From positions 1-64,000 of the forward strand of contig JAJEAC010000021.1 in NCBI GenBank assembly GCA_022824315.1: a stretch of 64,000 nt of DNA, in the 5' to 3' direction. Source of the stretch: Silicimonas sp. GTDB taxonomy: Bacteria; Pseudomonadota; Alphaproteobacteria; Rhodobacterales; Rhodobacteraceae. The notes under the pieces are model-generated. The model did no database searches. It was given only the letters and a program-made list of their open reading frames with translations, and was not told the origin of the DNA. Of the stretch, positions 19,296 to 28,812 are shown piece after piece. A program made the translations under genes and the position numbers. The stretch's first letter is position 1; each line of letters starts with the position of its first letter.

Positions 19296-20192
19296 ATGCA
19301 GAAACACGTCCCTAGTAAATCACGCAACGCGGCTGTGAGCAAAGCGTCCAGCGGCGACGCCTTGGATGCGGGCCTCCATTTGGTCTCCACACCGCTGGGG
19401 AATGCGCGCGACATCACGCTTCGGGCGCTTGATGTTCTCCGCGATGCCGATCTGCTGGTTGCCGAGGACACGCGAAGCCTGAGACGGCTCATGAACATCC
19501 ACGGGATCCCGCTCGCCGGGCGAACACTCATGGCATACCACGACCATAGCGGGGACCGGGACCGAATGGCGGTGCTTGAGGCGCTGAGGCAAAACGCGTC
19601 CGTGGCCTACGCCTCGGAGGCGGGCACGCCCCTCGTGGCCGACCCGGGATATGCCTTGGTGCGGGCGGTGATCGGGGATGGGCACCGGGTTCTGCCCGTG
19701 CCGGGTCCCTCCGCGTTGATCGCTGCCCTGACCGTGGCCGGTCTGCCATGCGACCGGTTTGCGTTTGCGGGGTTCCCGCCTTCGCAACGCGGGGCGCGAC
19801 GGCGGTTCCTGGAACGGCTCGCCGACATGCCTGGCACGCTCGTTCTCTATGAAAGCCCTCGCCGCACCGGCGCGACGTTGCGGGATGCAGCCGACGTGCT
19901 GGGGGCTGACCGACCTGCGGCCCTGTGTCGGGAACTCACCAAGAAATTTGAGGAAATTCGCAGGGATACCCTCGGAGCACTGACAGAATCCCTTTCCGAC
20001 ACGCCGCTCAAGGGCGAAATCGTGCTGCTGATCGGAGCGTGCGAAACGCCACCCGACCCGGCACAGGTAGAGCGGGCGCTGCGGGAGGCCCTGAAGACCC
20101 GAAAACTCCGTGACGCGGCAAGCGAGGTGGCCGCCCGGTTTGGCGTGTCGCGGCGTGACATCTACCAATTGGGACTCAAGATCGGCAATTGA
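19296..20192 (+). CDS. rsmI: 16S rRNA (cytidine(1402)-2'-O)-methyltransferase RsmI
   Basis: RsmI methylates the ribose of C1402 in 16S rRNA. The 298-residue product has the tetrapyrrole-methylase-type fold: LVSTPLGNARDITLRALDVL, AEDTRSLRRLMNIHGI, ASEAGTPLVADPGYALVRAV and YESPRRTGATL. The ATG at 19296 gives a short N-terminal extension before the conserved part. In related genomes yraN and gshB normally follow; here yraN is not found and gshB lies 3.8 kb away. Confidence 0.95.
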   Translation: MQKHVPSKSRNAAVSKASSGDALDAGLHLVSTPLGNARDITLRALDVLRDADLLVAEDTRSLRRLMNIHGIPLAGRTLMAYHDHSGDRDRMAVLEALRQNASVAYASEAGTPLVADPGYALVRAVIGDGHRVLPVPGPSALIAALTVAGLPCDRFAFAGFPPSQRGARRRFLERLADMPGTLVLYESPRRTGATLRDAADVLGADRPAALCRELTKKFEEIRRDTLGALTESLSDTPLKGEIVLLIGACETPPDPAQVERALREALKTRKLRDAASEVAARFGVSRRDIYQLGLKIGN

Positions 20193-20690
20193 CCTTTTGC
20201 CGTCTGGTTTCCCGGGCCAGTGGATCGCCGGTCTCGGTGTGCGCTGCACCTCATTCACCGGGTGACATTCCTGTCGTGACGTGACCGTGCGCGGCCGTGG
20301 CGCATGGATGCGGGTTGTCCGCGATATCATCGTACGCCTCGGCGTGCCGCAACGCCCGTGTTCGGTGGCGCGCAAGAACATCGGATCCGCCAGTCCCACC
20401 GATGGCAACCTGGCGCCGCGTCGCTCGCGCCCCAAGCCCCATGGGCACCCGGCAATCGTCCCGTGGGCGGCAGTTCAGTTCGCGTGCGAACCTGATGCTT
20501 GCCAACGTGCCGGTGGAATGTGGAAGAGCGTGCAGCCGCCGTCCGGAACGCAGGAGTGCCGCGAAATTACGTGAGAGACGGGCAAAGATCGATTTGCGGC
20601 GGGGGGTTCTGGCGGTATTGAGTGGAAGTGGTCGCGCCGCCTCGTCCCCGTACGCGTTCCGCCGGGGCGGGGATGTCAGGAGTTTCTGCG
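20193..20690. other. gene-free stretch between rsmI and the GH116 gene
   Basis: About 500 bases without a supported gene. I looked for a YraN (UPF0102) reading on the plus strand and found none. The minus strand is open for about 170 codons but shows no family I recognise. Confidence 0.4.
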
Positions 20691-23018
20691 ATGTTGCGCA
20701 ACGATCCGTTCGTCTTGCCTTCCGAGTCTCTGCGGCGTCCTGAGGGGCATGCACTGCCGTCTTCATCCGGAAAGATGAAACAGCTGTTCCAGCCGCTGAC
20801 CGCCACGGGCGTCCCCCTTGGCGGCATCGGAACCGGGGGAATGACCCGCGCTTCGGACGGTCGCTTCAGCAGGTGGACGATCAAGGGCGGGGGCGTGGCG
20901 AGGTTTGCGATGCCGTGCAACGGATTCCTGGTCCGCGTCCGACGGCAGGACGAGGGGCCTGCTGCCATCGCCCTGCAGCCGGAGCCCGAAAGCGGTGAAC
21001 TTGGGTCCTTCGAGTATGAGCGGGCGGCGCCCGCGTGGGGAGGCCTTTTTCCGTTCTCGTGGCACCGGCACGCACCGGTGCCAGGCGTCGAAGCGGAATG
21101 CCTCTCATTCTCTCCCGTCATTCCGCATGATCTGTCCTGCTCTATGCTTCCGGTCGCTCTCTTCAAATGGCGACTGACCAACACCGGGGAATCGGCCGCC
21201 GACGTCTCGCTCGCGTTCACCTTTGCCAACCTGAACGGATGGTTCGGTTCGTTTCACGAAGAGCGCCCGTCCAGGGTGGCGGCGGGCTGTTTCAACAGGC
21301 CGCTGGAACTCCCCGGAGGAACCGGGGTCATCCTGGACCGTCGTCGCACGGCGGATGAACCGGCGGAAGGCACGGGAGAGTGGGCCATTGCGGTATCCTC
21401 CGGCGAAGCCACTGTCTTCTCCCGCACGGTTTGCTTCGATGGCCGAGGCCATGGCGATGAATTCTGGGACGAGTTTCTCGAAACCGGCGACGCGCCGGAA
21501 CGCGGCAGCGGCTGGGTCACCGAGAGCGGGTTTCGCGAGACTCCGCCCGCACATCCGGCCGCCGCCGTTTCCGCGCGGGTATCCATGCGCCCTGGCGAAA
21601 GTCGCGAGATGCTGGCGACCCTTGCCTGGGACTTGCCGAGGATCTCGTTCGGACAGGGCCGGACATGGTTTCGCGGCTATACCGACGAATGGGGCCGAGA
21701 CGGTCGGAACGCGGAGCGAATCACGACGTTGGCCCATCGGTCCGCGCCGGACTGGGAGAGGCGAATTTCCGAATGGCACGAGCACGCTTGCAGTTTGCTT
21801 GGCAGCGCGCCGCATCGTGCCGGCGTGACGATCAACGAAAGCTATTTTCTCGTGGACGGCCTCACCGTACTGACTTCGGCTCATGGGTCGCCTGACGGAA
21901 GGCAGCATTTCGGAATCATCGAGTGCCACGACTATGCACTCTACAACACGCTCGATCTCTGGATTTACGCCGCGGAGGCGGTGGCACAGTTCTTTCCGGA
22001 ACTTGCCGCAAGTGTTGCAAGAGACTACGCGGAATTCCTGGTCCCTGGAGATCCGGGACGTCGACACCACGGTCAGGAGAAGAACCTGTTTCCGATCAAT
22101 CTGGACCGCGCCTGTCCGCACGATCTCGGCGGTCCGGGCGAGGATCCCTTTGTCACCCCGAATTCCTACACCTATCGCGACGGCACCCTTTGGAAGGACC
22201 TGAATTGCGACTTCGTCCTTTGCGCATATCGGGAAGGACGACACATGGATGCCGGCTGGCGGTCGCAACTCTTCCCGGCTGTTCGTGCCGCCATCGATCA
22301 TCTGCAGCAGTTTGATCGGGACGGGGACGGTCTGATCGAGAACGACGGCATCCCGGACCAGACATTCGACAACATCCCGATGACAGGGCCGTCAAGCTAT
22401 TGCGGCGGTCTCTGGATTGCAGCGCTCCTCGCTGCGGCAGAACTCGCCGAGGAGGCGGGTGACGCGAAACTTGCGGCGAACTGGAAGAACCAGGCTGACC
22501 GTGCAGCGGTCGCGTACAATGAACGGCTCTTCAACGGGAAGTGGTTTCGCGTCGACACGGACGGTCCCTTTTCTGAGGCGTGCTTCATAGAGCAACTCTT
22601 CGGTCCCTTCCTGGCGCGCCGCCTTGGCCTTGGCGACATCGTGCCACGAAGCAGCGCCGAAAGTGCGTTGAGGACAATTTACGAGCGAAATTTCCTCGAG
22701 GCAGGAGGTGGAGAGGGTGCCGTGTCTTTGACAGGTATCCCGGACGAAGCAATGGCCTTGCTCCCGCATCAGGAGGACACGAGCTTTCAGACGGCCGAAA
22801 TACAGCCGGGTTTCAATTTCAGCTACGCCGCTCAACTGGAAGCGTGGGACCTGTCGAGCGAAGCCGACGTGCTTCGGCGCGCCCTTTGCCGAGAGCTTCA
22901 CGAAAAGCGAAATTTGGTGTTTCAGACACCGGCCGCCTTTGACAGGGGCCGGCCGACCTGCCGAGCGGTTCTCAACATGCGGCCACTCGCAGCGTGGTGG
23001 ATCGCCGAGGCAATGTGA
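20691..23018 (+). CDS. GH116 (GBA2-type) beta-glucosidase/glucosylceramidase family protein
   Basis: A 775-residue glycoside hydrolase of family GH116. The N-terminal beta-sandwich starts with the signature TGVPLGGIGTGGM; the catalytic (alpha/alpha)6 barrel holds the nucleophile Glu411 in IIECHDYALYNTLDLWIY and the acid/base Asp556 in DGIPDQTFDNI. Late landmarks are EIQPGFNFSYAAQLEAWDL and MRPLAAWW. There is no signal peptide, so it works in the cytoplasm. Substrates in the family include glucosylceramide, beta-glucosides and beta-xylosides; which applies here is unknown. AGGAG eight bases before the ATG at 20691 sets the start. No transporter or other sugar gene is near. Confidence 0.88.
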   Translation: MLRNDPFVLPSESLRRPEGHALPSSSGKMKQLFQPLTATGVPLGGIGTGGMTRASDGRFSRWTIKGGGVARFAMPCNGFLVRVRRQDEGPAAIALQPEPESGELGSFEYERAAPAWGGLFPFSWHRHAPVPGVEAECLSFSPVIPHDLSCSMLPVALFKWRLTNTGESAADVSLAFTFANLNGWFGSFHEERPSRVAAGCFNRPLELPGGTGVILDRRRTADEPAEGTGEWAIAVSSGEATVFSRTVCFDGRGHGDEFWDEFLETGDAPERGSGWVTESGFRETPPAHPAAAVSARVSMRPGESREMLATLAWDLPRISFGQGRTWFRGYTDEWGRDGRNAERITTLAHRSAPDWERRISEWHEHACSLLGSAPHRAGVTINESYFLVDGLTVLTSAHGSPDGRQHFGIIECHDYALYNTLDLWIYAAEAVAQFFPELAASVARDYAEFLVPGDPGRRHHGQEKNLFPINLDRACPHDLGGPGEDPFVTPNSYTYRDGTLWKDLNCDFVLCAYREGRHMDAGWRSQLFPAVRAAIDHLQQFDRDGDGLIENDGIPDQTFDNIPMTGPSSYCGGLWIAALLAAAELAEEAGDAKLAANWKNQADRAAVAYNERLFNGKWFRVDTDGPFSEACFIEQLFGPFLARRLGLGDIVPRSSAESALRTIYERNFLEAGGGEGAVSLTGIPDEAMALLPHQEDTSFQTAEIQPGFNFSYAAQLEAWDLSSEADVLRRALCRELHEKRNLVFQTPAAFDRGRPTCRAVLNMRPLAAWWIAEAM

Positions 23019-23259
23019 CCGCGCTGTCGTGCCGTTGGACGAGTGTGGTCCGTTCCCGAATTCCGACTATGTCGCCTTAAAGGTCGACACTGTTCCAGAG
23101 GCTGCTGACGGGATGGGCAAATGTCCGGCTCCCGAAAGTGAGCATTTCCCGACCAAGATGGAGGACGATCCCCGTGCACTCCCTGCTGCGACCAGGACCA
23201 TCCTTGGCAAACCGCTTGAGATGCTTGAAATCCGCGCCGCTGCCGGATGCAGATGCCTT

Positions 23260-23351
23260 GACCTCAATGTTGACCAGGTGTCGTCCTTCCCGTTGAGATA
23301 AATGTTCAGTGATTTCTTGCTCACGTCGATTCCAGCGACTACGATGGTCAT
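23260..23351 (-). pseudogene. IS110-family transposase, N-terminal fragment
   Basis: The reading starts MTIVVAGIDVSKKSLNIYLN, the classic N-terminus of IS110 DEDD recombinases with the first catalytic Asp in GIDVSK. Similarity ends after about 26-30 residues; the following residues are unrelated and the catalytic RuvC/Ser parts are missing. The fragment is a dead remnant; the area upstream of its start (23352 onward) would be the non-coding left end of the element. Confidence 0.6.
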
Positions 23352-23511
23352 GCACTCCCGCTCCTATCCTCGCGATGATCCGGTTCTTGAACCCAGGCAT
23401 CCATTCAGGACCCGGGAGACGAACGGGAGGGCGGGCCGACCACGCTGCTCCACGGATCCGCTGATCCAAGGGAGTCTCGGTCCGACCCGTCCTGCGGGGC
23501 CTGGCTCCGCT

Positions 23512-23539
23512 CCGCCGCCGCCAGGCCTGGCGGCGGCGG
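23512..23539. repeat. 28-base perfect palindrome
   Basis: The left arm CCGCCGCCGCCAGG (23512-23525) is followed directly by its exact complement CCTGGCGGCGGCGG (23526-23539). As RNA it would form a very stable hairpin. It lies 160 bases upstream of the IS110 fragment start, where IS110-group elements carry their structured non-coding end. Confidence 0.85.
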
Positions 23540-23953
23540 TCCCGGCACAGGAATGAACCGGGGAGGCGGCGGCATGCAAGCGACGGGTTTTCCACAGGAA
23601 TCCGCATCCAACTAATCCACAGCCACCTTCCCTGTTCACTTTTGATTCTCCGATCATGCGAGGTTGCCAACGCAAACGCGTCTCGTATGTCCAGAACCGG
23701 AAACGAGCGAAGATGTGGCTGTGAAATGCCATTGCCTCGCCTCCCGTCGCCTGCCGGGGTCATTCCTGTAACGAGACAACCTTCGCCAGACGTCAACTCC
23801 GGGCGGCGGCAGCAGTCCATGGGGCCGTGCTGTGGAGAATGTTGGCCGGCAGGTGTCGGGAACATTCGACAGTACGGCATAGTGTGGCCAGCAGTTGCAT
23901 GACGCCATTGATGCCTGCTTCAGCTTGGGTCAGAAAGCTAGTGCGAGGTGTGC

Positions 23954-24889
23954 ATGAGAGTCGCGATACAGATGGATCCCATCGGCCCGATAGACATTGA
24001 GGCCGACTCGACGTTTCGGCTGGCGGAAGAGGCTCAGGCCCGGGGTGCGGAACTGTTCCACTATCATCCAGACAGCCTGTTCTGGGCGGAAGGGCAGGTT
24101 GCGGCGCACGGCTGGCCTCTGGAAGTGCGTCGTGTGAAGGGCGACCATTTCCGTCTTGGAGAGGAGACGGTAGCGCCGCTGGATACGTTCGACGTGATCT
24201 GGCTCCGCCAGGATCCGCCCTTCGACACGGGCTACATCACGACCACGCACCTGCTCGAACTGGTACCCAACACGCTCGTGGTCAACGACCCGTTCTGGGT
24301 GAGGAACTTTCCGGAGAAGCTGCTCGTTCTTCAGTTTCCCGATCTGACACCGCCGACGCTGATCGCGCGTCGCCTTGATGCAATTCGCGAATTTGCGGCA
24401 CGACACGGAGACATCATTCTCAAGCCGCTTTATGGCAATGGCGGTGCGGGGATATTCCACCTGACACGTGAAGACCGGAATCTTGCCTCGCTGCATGAAA
24501 TGTTCACTGCGGCATCGCGCGAGCCCCTGATTGCCCAGAGATTCCTGCCTGAAGTGACGAATGGCGACAAGCGCATCATCCTGGTCGACGGGGAGCCCGT
24601 GGGTGCAATCAACCGCATTCCGCCCGAAGGCGAGACACGCTCGAATCTCCATGTCGGTGGCCGGGCCCAAAAGGTCGGCCTGACCACGCGTGACCTCGAG
24701 ATATGTGAGTCCATCGGGCCCCTGCTTCGCGAGAAGGGGCAGGTCTTCGTGGGAATCGATGTCATTGGCGACTACCTGACGGAGATCAATGTCACTTCGC
24801 CCACCGGCATTCAGGAACTTGAGCGGTTCGACGGCATGAACGTCGCCGGCAGAATCTGGGACGCCATCGACGCGCGCCTCGCCAGTTAG
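23954..24889 (+). CDS. gshB: glutathione synthetase
   Basis: GshB joins gamma-glutamylcysteine and glycine with ATP. The 311 residues show the N-terminal domain start [20 protein letters not shown] and the ATP-grasp region: [49 protein letters not shown] and the metal-binding end [20 protein letters not shown]. Length is normal for the family. AGG lies six bases before the ATG at 23954. Confidence 0.96.
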   Translation: MRVAIQMDPIGPIDIEADSTFRLAEEAQARGAELFHYHPDSLFWAEGQVAAHGWPLEVRRVKGDHFRLGEETVAPLDTFDVIWLRQDPPFDTGYITTTHLLELVPNTLVVNDPFWVRNFPEKLLVLQFPDLTPPTLIARRLDAIREFAARHGDIILKPLYGNGGAGIFHLTREDRNLASLHEMFTAASREPLIAQRFLPEVTNGDKRIILVDGEPVGAINRIPPEGETRSNLHVGGRAQKVGLTTRDLEICESIGPLLREKGQVFVGIDVIGDYLTEINVTSPTGIQELERFDGMNVAGRIWDAIDARLAS

Positions 24890-25197
24890 GATCCGATCAG
24901 CCGGGGAGTGCGAACGGCACTGTCTCCATGCCGGTCTTGCCGGAATTCCGGCTGGGAGCAATTCACCGGATGCAGGGCATGGCCCTACACGTCCCCACTT
25001 GGCTGCCTCAACGATCCAGGCGGGTGGCGGGCATCGCTGCCGGAAGACGCCTGATCGTGGCCGACGTCACGGTCGCGGCACGGTTCGGCATGTCCTTGGG
25101 CAAGTGCGCGTGGACGCAGCCTGCACCGGATGCGCAAAGTCTTGCTCATTGCATTTTAGGAACTTAACACTTGTGACAACCCAAGGAGCGGCAAGAC
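24890..25197. other. intergenic region upstream of coaBC
   Basis: About 310 bases; no gene recognised. It should hold the promoter of the coaBC-dut-moeB-like operon. AAGGAG lies 11 bases before the coaBC start. Confidence 0.4.
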
Positions 25198-26394
25198 ATG
25201 CTGGACGGCAAGCGCGTTCTCCTGATCGTGGGTGGTGGAATCGCCGCCTACAAGTCGCTGGACCTGATCCGCCATGTCCGCAAGGCCGGTGGGGCGGTGA
25301 CACCGGTGCTGACGCGTGCGGCGACGGAATTCATCACGCCGCTCTCGGCTTCGGCTCTTGCGGGCGAGAAGGCCTATACCGATCTTTTCGACCTGACCGA
25401 CGAGGCCGAGATGGGCCATATAGAGCTGTCGCGCAGTGCAGACATCCTGGTCGTTGCACCTGCCACGGCCGATCTCGCCGCCAAGATGGCCGGCGGGCAT
25501 GCCGACGATCTGGCGTCAACGCTGTTGATGGCGACCGACACGCCGGTCCTGATCGCTCCGGCCATGAACATGCGCATGTGGCTTCACCCGGCAAACCAGC
25601 GAAACATGGCCTCGCTTGAGAGCGACGGCGTCGCCCGCGTCGGGCCGTCCGAAGGGGAAATGGCATGCGGCGAATACGGGCCCGGGCGCATGGCCGAACC
25701 CGACGAGATTGTTGACGCCATCGTAGCGCAGTTCGGTACCGGGGCGCTTTCAGGCAAACACGTAGTGGTCACGTCGGGCCCAACGCATGAACCCATCGAT
25801 CCCGTCCGGTACATTGCCAACCGTTCTTCCGGTGCCCAGGGGTCTGCGATTGCCGCAGCGCTTGCGGGACTTGGGGCAAGGGTCACGTTCGTGACCGGCC
25901 CGGCCTCCGTGCCGCCGCCGAGGGGCGTCGCCGTGGTACGAGTCGAGACGGCGCGGCAGATGCTTGACGCCGTCAAGGCTGCACTTCCCGCCGATGCAGC
26001 CGTGTTCGCGGCGGCGGTGGCGGATTGGCACGTGGAAGCGGAGTCCGGGACCAAGATCAAGAAGCGGGGCTCCAACACGGGCCTTAATCTCAGTCTGGCC
26101 GAAAACCCGGACATCCTGGCGACGGTATCGCGCATGCGCAAGGATCGCCCGGGGCTGGTCGTGGGCTTTGCCGCGGAGACCGACGACGTGATCGGAAACG
26201 CCAAGGCGAAGTTCAGGCGCAAACGGTGCGACTGGATCGTTGCCAATGACGTTTCGCCGGCGACGGGCATCATGGGCGGTGACGAGAACGCGGTGACCGT
26301 CATTGATCGGGCGGGCGAGGAAGCCTGGCCTCGTGCATCGAAGGAGCATGTGGCCCGCAGACTTGCGCAGCGGATTGCCGACGCACTTTCATGA
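25198..26394 (+). CDS. coaBC: bifunctional phosphopantothenoylcysteine decarboxylase/phosphopantothenate-cysteine ligase
   Basis: CoaBC makes 4'-phosphopantetheine from phosphopantothenate, cysteine and CTP in coenzyme A synthesis. The 398 residues start with the flavin-binding CoaC half ([20 protein letters not shown]), with PAMNMRMW and the catalytic Cys in [14 protein letters not shown]. The CoaB half begins near residue 185 ([20 protein letters not shown]) and includes [13 protein letters not shown] and GFAAETDD. Its last four bases overlap the dut start (ATGA). Confidence 0.96.
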   Translation: MLDGKRVLLIVGGGIAAYKSLDLIRHVRKAGGAVTPVLTRAATEFITPLSASALAGEKAYTDLFDLTDEAEMGHIELSRSADILVVAPATADLAAKMAGGHADDLASTLLMATDTPVLIAPAMNMRMWLHPANQRNMASLESDGVARVGPSEGEMACGEYGPGRMAEPDEIVDAIVAQFGTGALSGKHVVVTSGPTHEPIDPVRYIANRSSGAQGSAIAAALAGLGARVTFVTGPASVPPPRGVAVVRVETARQMLDAVKAALPADAAVFAAAVADWHVEAESGTKIKKRGSNTGLNLSLAENPDILATVSRMRKDRPGLVVGFAAETDDVIGNAKAKFRRKRCDWIVANDVSPATGIMGGDENAVTVIDRAGEEAWPRASKEHVARRLAQRIADALS

Positions 26395-26855
26395 AAGCCG
26401 AGATTGCCATGTCCTGGGCCGAAGGCGCGGATCGAAGTCTCCCGCTTCCGGCCTACGAATCCCCCGGTGCGGCCGGTGCCGACCTTCGGGCGAACCTGCC
26501 GCAAGCGGACCGCCCGGGTATCGAGCTTGCGCCAGGGGAGCGCCGGCTGGTCCCTACCGGCCTGCATGTCGGGATACCTGACGGATTCGAGATGCAGATC
26601 CGTCCACGTTCGGGCCTTGCACTGAAGGAAGGGCTGAGCCTGGCGAACGCACCCGGCACGATTGACAGCGACTACAGGGGTCCCCTTGGCGTCATATTGA
26701 TCAACCTCGGTGCCGACCCGGTGATCGTCGAGCATGGCCAGCGCATTGCCCAGGCCGTCTTGACGCCCGTGATACAGGCCAGCTTCGAAGTCGTCGAATC
26801 GCTTCCGGACACGGTACGGGGTGCGGACGGATTCGGCTCGACAGGGCGCGACTGA
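26391..26855 (+). CDS. dut: deoxyuridine 5'-triphosphate nucleotidohydrolase
   Basis: dUTPase hydrolyses dUTP to dUMP, keeping uracil out of DNA and feeding thymidylate synthesis; the window also carries thyX. All five motifs of the trimeric family are seen in the 154 residues: [40 protein letters not shown] and the C-terminal [10 protein letters not shown]. Overlaps the preceding coaBC stop and the next start, so the three genes form one operon. Confidence 0.97.
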   Translation: MKAEIAMSWAEGADRSLPLPAYESPGAAGADLRANLPQADRPGIELAPGERRLVPTGLHVGIPDGFEMQIRPRSGLALKEGLSLANAPGTIDSDYRGPLGVILINLGADPVIVEHGQRIAQAVLTPVIQASFEVVESLPDTVRGADGFGSTGRD

Positions 26856-27883
26856 TGGTGCCGGTCCTTGCCTTGGCCGTGGCGCTCTGGTTCGCGGGGC
26901 GGCTCTTCCATGTTCCTGCGCGCGTACGTCTCATTCTGATTGCGGTTCTCTACCTCGCGGTGCTTTCGATGCAGCTTGTGCTTCCTGCGGGCAATTCACT
27001 GCGCGAAGCGACCGGCGGATCGGCGAGTGCGTGGATTATGGTCGGAGCAGTGGCAGCGGTCGTCTGGGGATACTTGCGCGTCTTGCGCCACCTAAGGGAG
27101 CGTGTTCGCCCGGAAAACCGGACCGAGGCGGGTTCCAGTGCTTCGACCAATGAAATTGAGCGAAACGCACGTCACATTGCCCTTCGCGAGATCGGGGGGA
27201 CCGGACAGAGGCGATTGAAGGGCGCGCGTGTTCTGGTGGTAGGCGCGGGCGGCCTGGGCGCGCCGGTCCTTCAATACCTGGCGGCTGCCGGCGTCGGCAC
27301 CATCGGCGTCATCGATGGCGACGTGGTCGAGAATTCGAATCTCCAGCGCCAGGTAATCCATTCAGATGCGCGAATCGGCATGCCCAAGGTGTTTTCGGCA
27401 CAGAAGGCGATGGTCGACCAGAATCCCTTCGTCAGCATCCGCCCCTATAACCGGCGGCTGACACGCGAGATCGCTGCCGATCTCTTCGCGGACTATGATC
27501 TGGTCCTTGACGGCACGGATGACGTGGACACCCGTTATCTGGTCAACGAATTTGCCGTGAAGGGAAGGATCCCATTGATTTCCGGCGCCATAGCCCAATG
27601 GGAAGGTCAAGTCAGCGTTTTTGATCCCGCGCGCGGAGGACCTTGTTATGCATGCGTTTTCCCAGAACCTGCGGCACCTGGATTGGCGCCGAGCTGTGCG
27701 GAAGCTGGCGTTCTTGGACCCTTGCCCGGCGTTCTGGGCACGATGATGGCGGTCGAGGCGATCAAGGTGATTTCCGGGGCGGGCGAGACGCTGAGGGGCA
27801 GCCTGCTCATATACGACGCGCTCTACGGGGACACCCGAAGCATCAAGCTCTCGAGGCGTCCGGATTGCGCGGTTTGCGGCTGA
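26855..27883 (+). CDS. HesA/MoeB/ThiF family adenylyltransferase with N-terminal membrane segments
   Basis: A 342-residue E1-like enzyme that would adenylate the C-terminal Gly-Gly of a sulfur-carrier protein such as MoaD or ThiS. After about 85 residues holding two hydrophobic helices (near 3-15 and 26-46, another near 60-76) comes the MoeB-like part: VLVVGAGGLGAPVLQYLAAA, DGDVVENSNLQRQVIH, the catalytic Asp in LVLDGTDDVDTRYLVN, and two Cys pairs, CYAC and CAVC, for zinc. There is no rhodanese domain. The start overlaps the dut stop by one base. The N-terminal membrane part is unusual for MoeB. Confidence 0.85.
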   Translation: MVPVLALAVALWFAGRLFHVPARVRLILIAVLYLAVLSMQLVLPAGNSLREATGGSASAWIMVGAVAAVVWGYLRVLRHLRERVRPENRTEAGSSASTNEIERNARHIALREIGGTGQRRLKGARVLVVGAGGLGAPVLQYLAAAGVGTIGVIDGDVVENSNLQRQVIHSDARIGMPKVFSAQKAMVDQNPFVSIRPYNRRLTREIAADLFADYDLVLDGTDDVDTRYLVNEFAVKGRIPLISGAIAQWEGQVSVFDPARGGPCYACVFPEPAAPGLAPSCAEAGVLGPLPGVLGTMMAVEAIKVISGAGETLRGSLLIYDALYGDTRSIKLSRRPDCAVCG

Positions 27884-27972
27884 AATTCCGGGTTGAACGT
27901 GTGCGCAACAGCCTTCTTCTCAAGACGCGAACTTGGTGCTAAGGTCCTTCCTTAAGGGCAATTCGAGCTGAA

Positions 27973-28455
27973 ATGACACAGAAAATGAGCGTCCAAGGCG
28001 ACAGGCAACGCCCGCTCAGGCTTTCCAACGGCGGCAAACGAGGGGTTCGAACCCAGTTTGGTGCATTGTGCTGGCGGCGACGCGGCGACGAAATACAGGT
28101 GCTTCTTGTGACGTCACGGCGCCGGAAGCGGTGGATCATTCCGAAGGGCTGGCCACAGGATCACGTCACGCCGATGAAGACCGCCGTGACGGAAGCGTGG
28201 GAAGAGGCCGGCGTAGAGGGCAAGGCAAAGGCGACATGCCTCGGAATCTTCAGCTACAACAAGATCGTCTCGGCGAATCAGGTCGCACCCTGCGTGGTCG
28301 CCATCTTCCCCATGCGCGTCAAGAAACTGCGCTCGGACTTCCCCGAAGCATCCCAGCGGAAGCGGAAGTGGTTTTCGCTGGCCAAGGCGGCAACGCAAGT
28401 GAGCGAACCCGAACTGGCGGCGATCATAAAGCGCTTCGATCCCGCGAACGTGTGA
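27973..28455 (+). CDS. Nudix hydrolase (diphosphoinositol/diadenosine polyphosphate type)
   Basis: A 160-residue Nudix protein. The box reads GWPQDHVTPMKTAVTEAWEE followed by AGV: the EExG part is intact, but the first conserved Glu and the Arg of REUxEE are not in place, as in a subgroup resembling the DIPP/APF6 type. It is expected to hydrolyse a nucleoside diphosphate linked to X, with substrate unknown. A DUF1178 gene on the same strand lies beyond the IscB insertion and may once have been its direct neighbour. Confidence 0.8.
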   Translation: MTQKMSVQGDRQRPLRLSNGGKRGVRTQFGALCWRRRGDEIQVLLVTSRRRKRWIIPKGWPQDHVTPMKTAVTEAWEEAGVEGKAKATCLGIFSYNKIVSANQVAPCVVAIFPMRVKKLRSDFPEASQRKRKWFSLAKAATQVSEPELAAIIKRFDPANV

Positions 28456-28539
28456 TCGGGCTCTTGCATTGCCAATCGTGCCCGGCAAGCGTAGCAAGAT
28501 TGACGCGGTAAGAAGATTCCGCCAGCGACCCCTCCCTGA

Positions 28540-28812
28540 AGGGAAGGGCTTGAGGGGCGGACGCCCCGAGGGCCCATGCTGACCAGCACGAGAAAGGGGA
28601 CGATCATCCGATCTGCCTTGCACCATACGTTCAAGACCGACCCTGGGATGCTTCCTCAGTTCCAGGCACTCGAAGGTTCGCCTGCAGACACGCCGGGTCA
28701 GGCACGAAACGGGGTGAATCCAGACGCGGATGTGCAAGATGTGCGAGCGGAGCCCGGCTCCGGCCGGCGTCACCGGAGAAGCTCGCGCGACTCCGAGAGC
28801 GGCGTAAGCCGC
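28540..28812 (+). ncRNA. probable omega RNA of the IscB locus
   Basis: IscB guide RNAs are encoded just 5' of, and partly overlapping, the nuclease gene. This stretch has dense complementarity: GGGGCG/CGCCCC near 28554-28570, CGAA/TTCG near 28672, CCGG repeats around 28760-28775 and a GTAA-capped hairpin GCGGC-GTAA-GCCGC at 28799-28812 directly at the coding start. The guide would sit at the 5' end. Boundaries are guesses; no covariance model was run. Confidence 0.4.

Larger units (their letters stand above)
23019..23953. other. gene-free stretch with IS110 debris
   Basis: About 935 bases between the GH116 gene and gshB. It contains the N-terminal scrap of an IS110 transposase (minus strand) and a GC-rich zone with a 28-base perfect palindrome; nothing else is recognisable as a gene. 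Confidence 0.5.

Noticed and set aside
25198-26394. Overlapping long minus-strand frames across coaBC
   Set aside because: They follow from the high GC of coaBC and have no domain.
28030-28050. A tRNA T-loop-like ggttcgaaccc string
   Set aside because: It lies inside the Nudix coding sequence, with no acceptor or anticodon stem around it.
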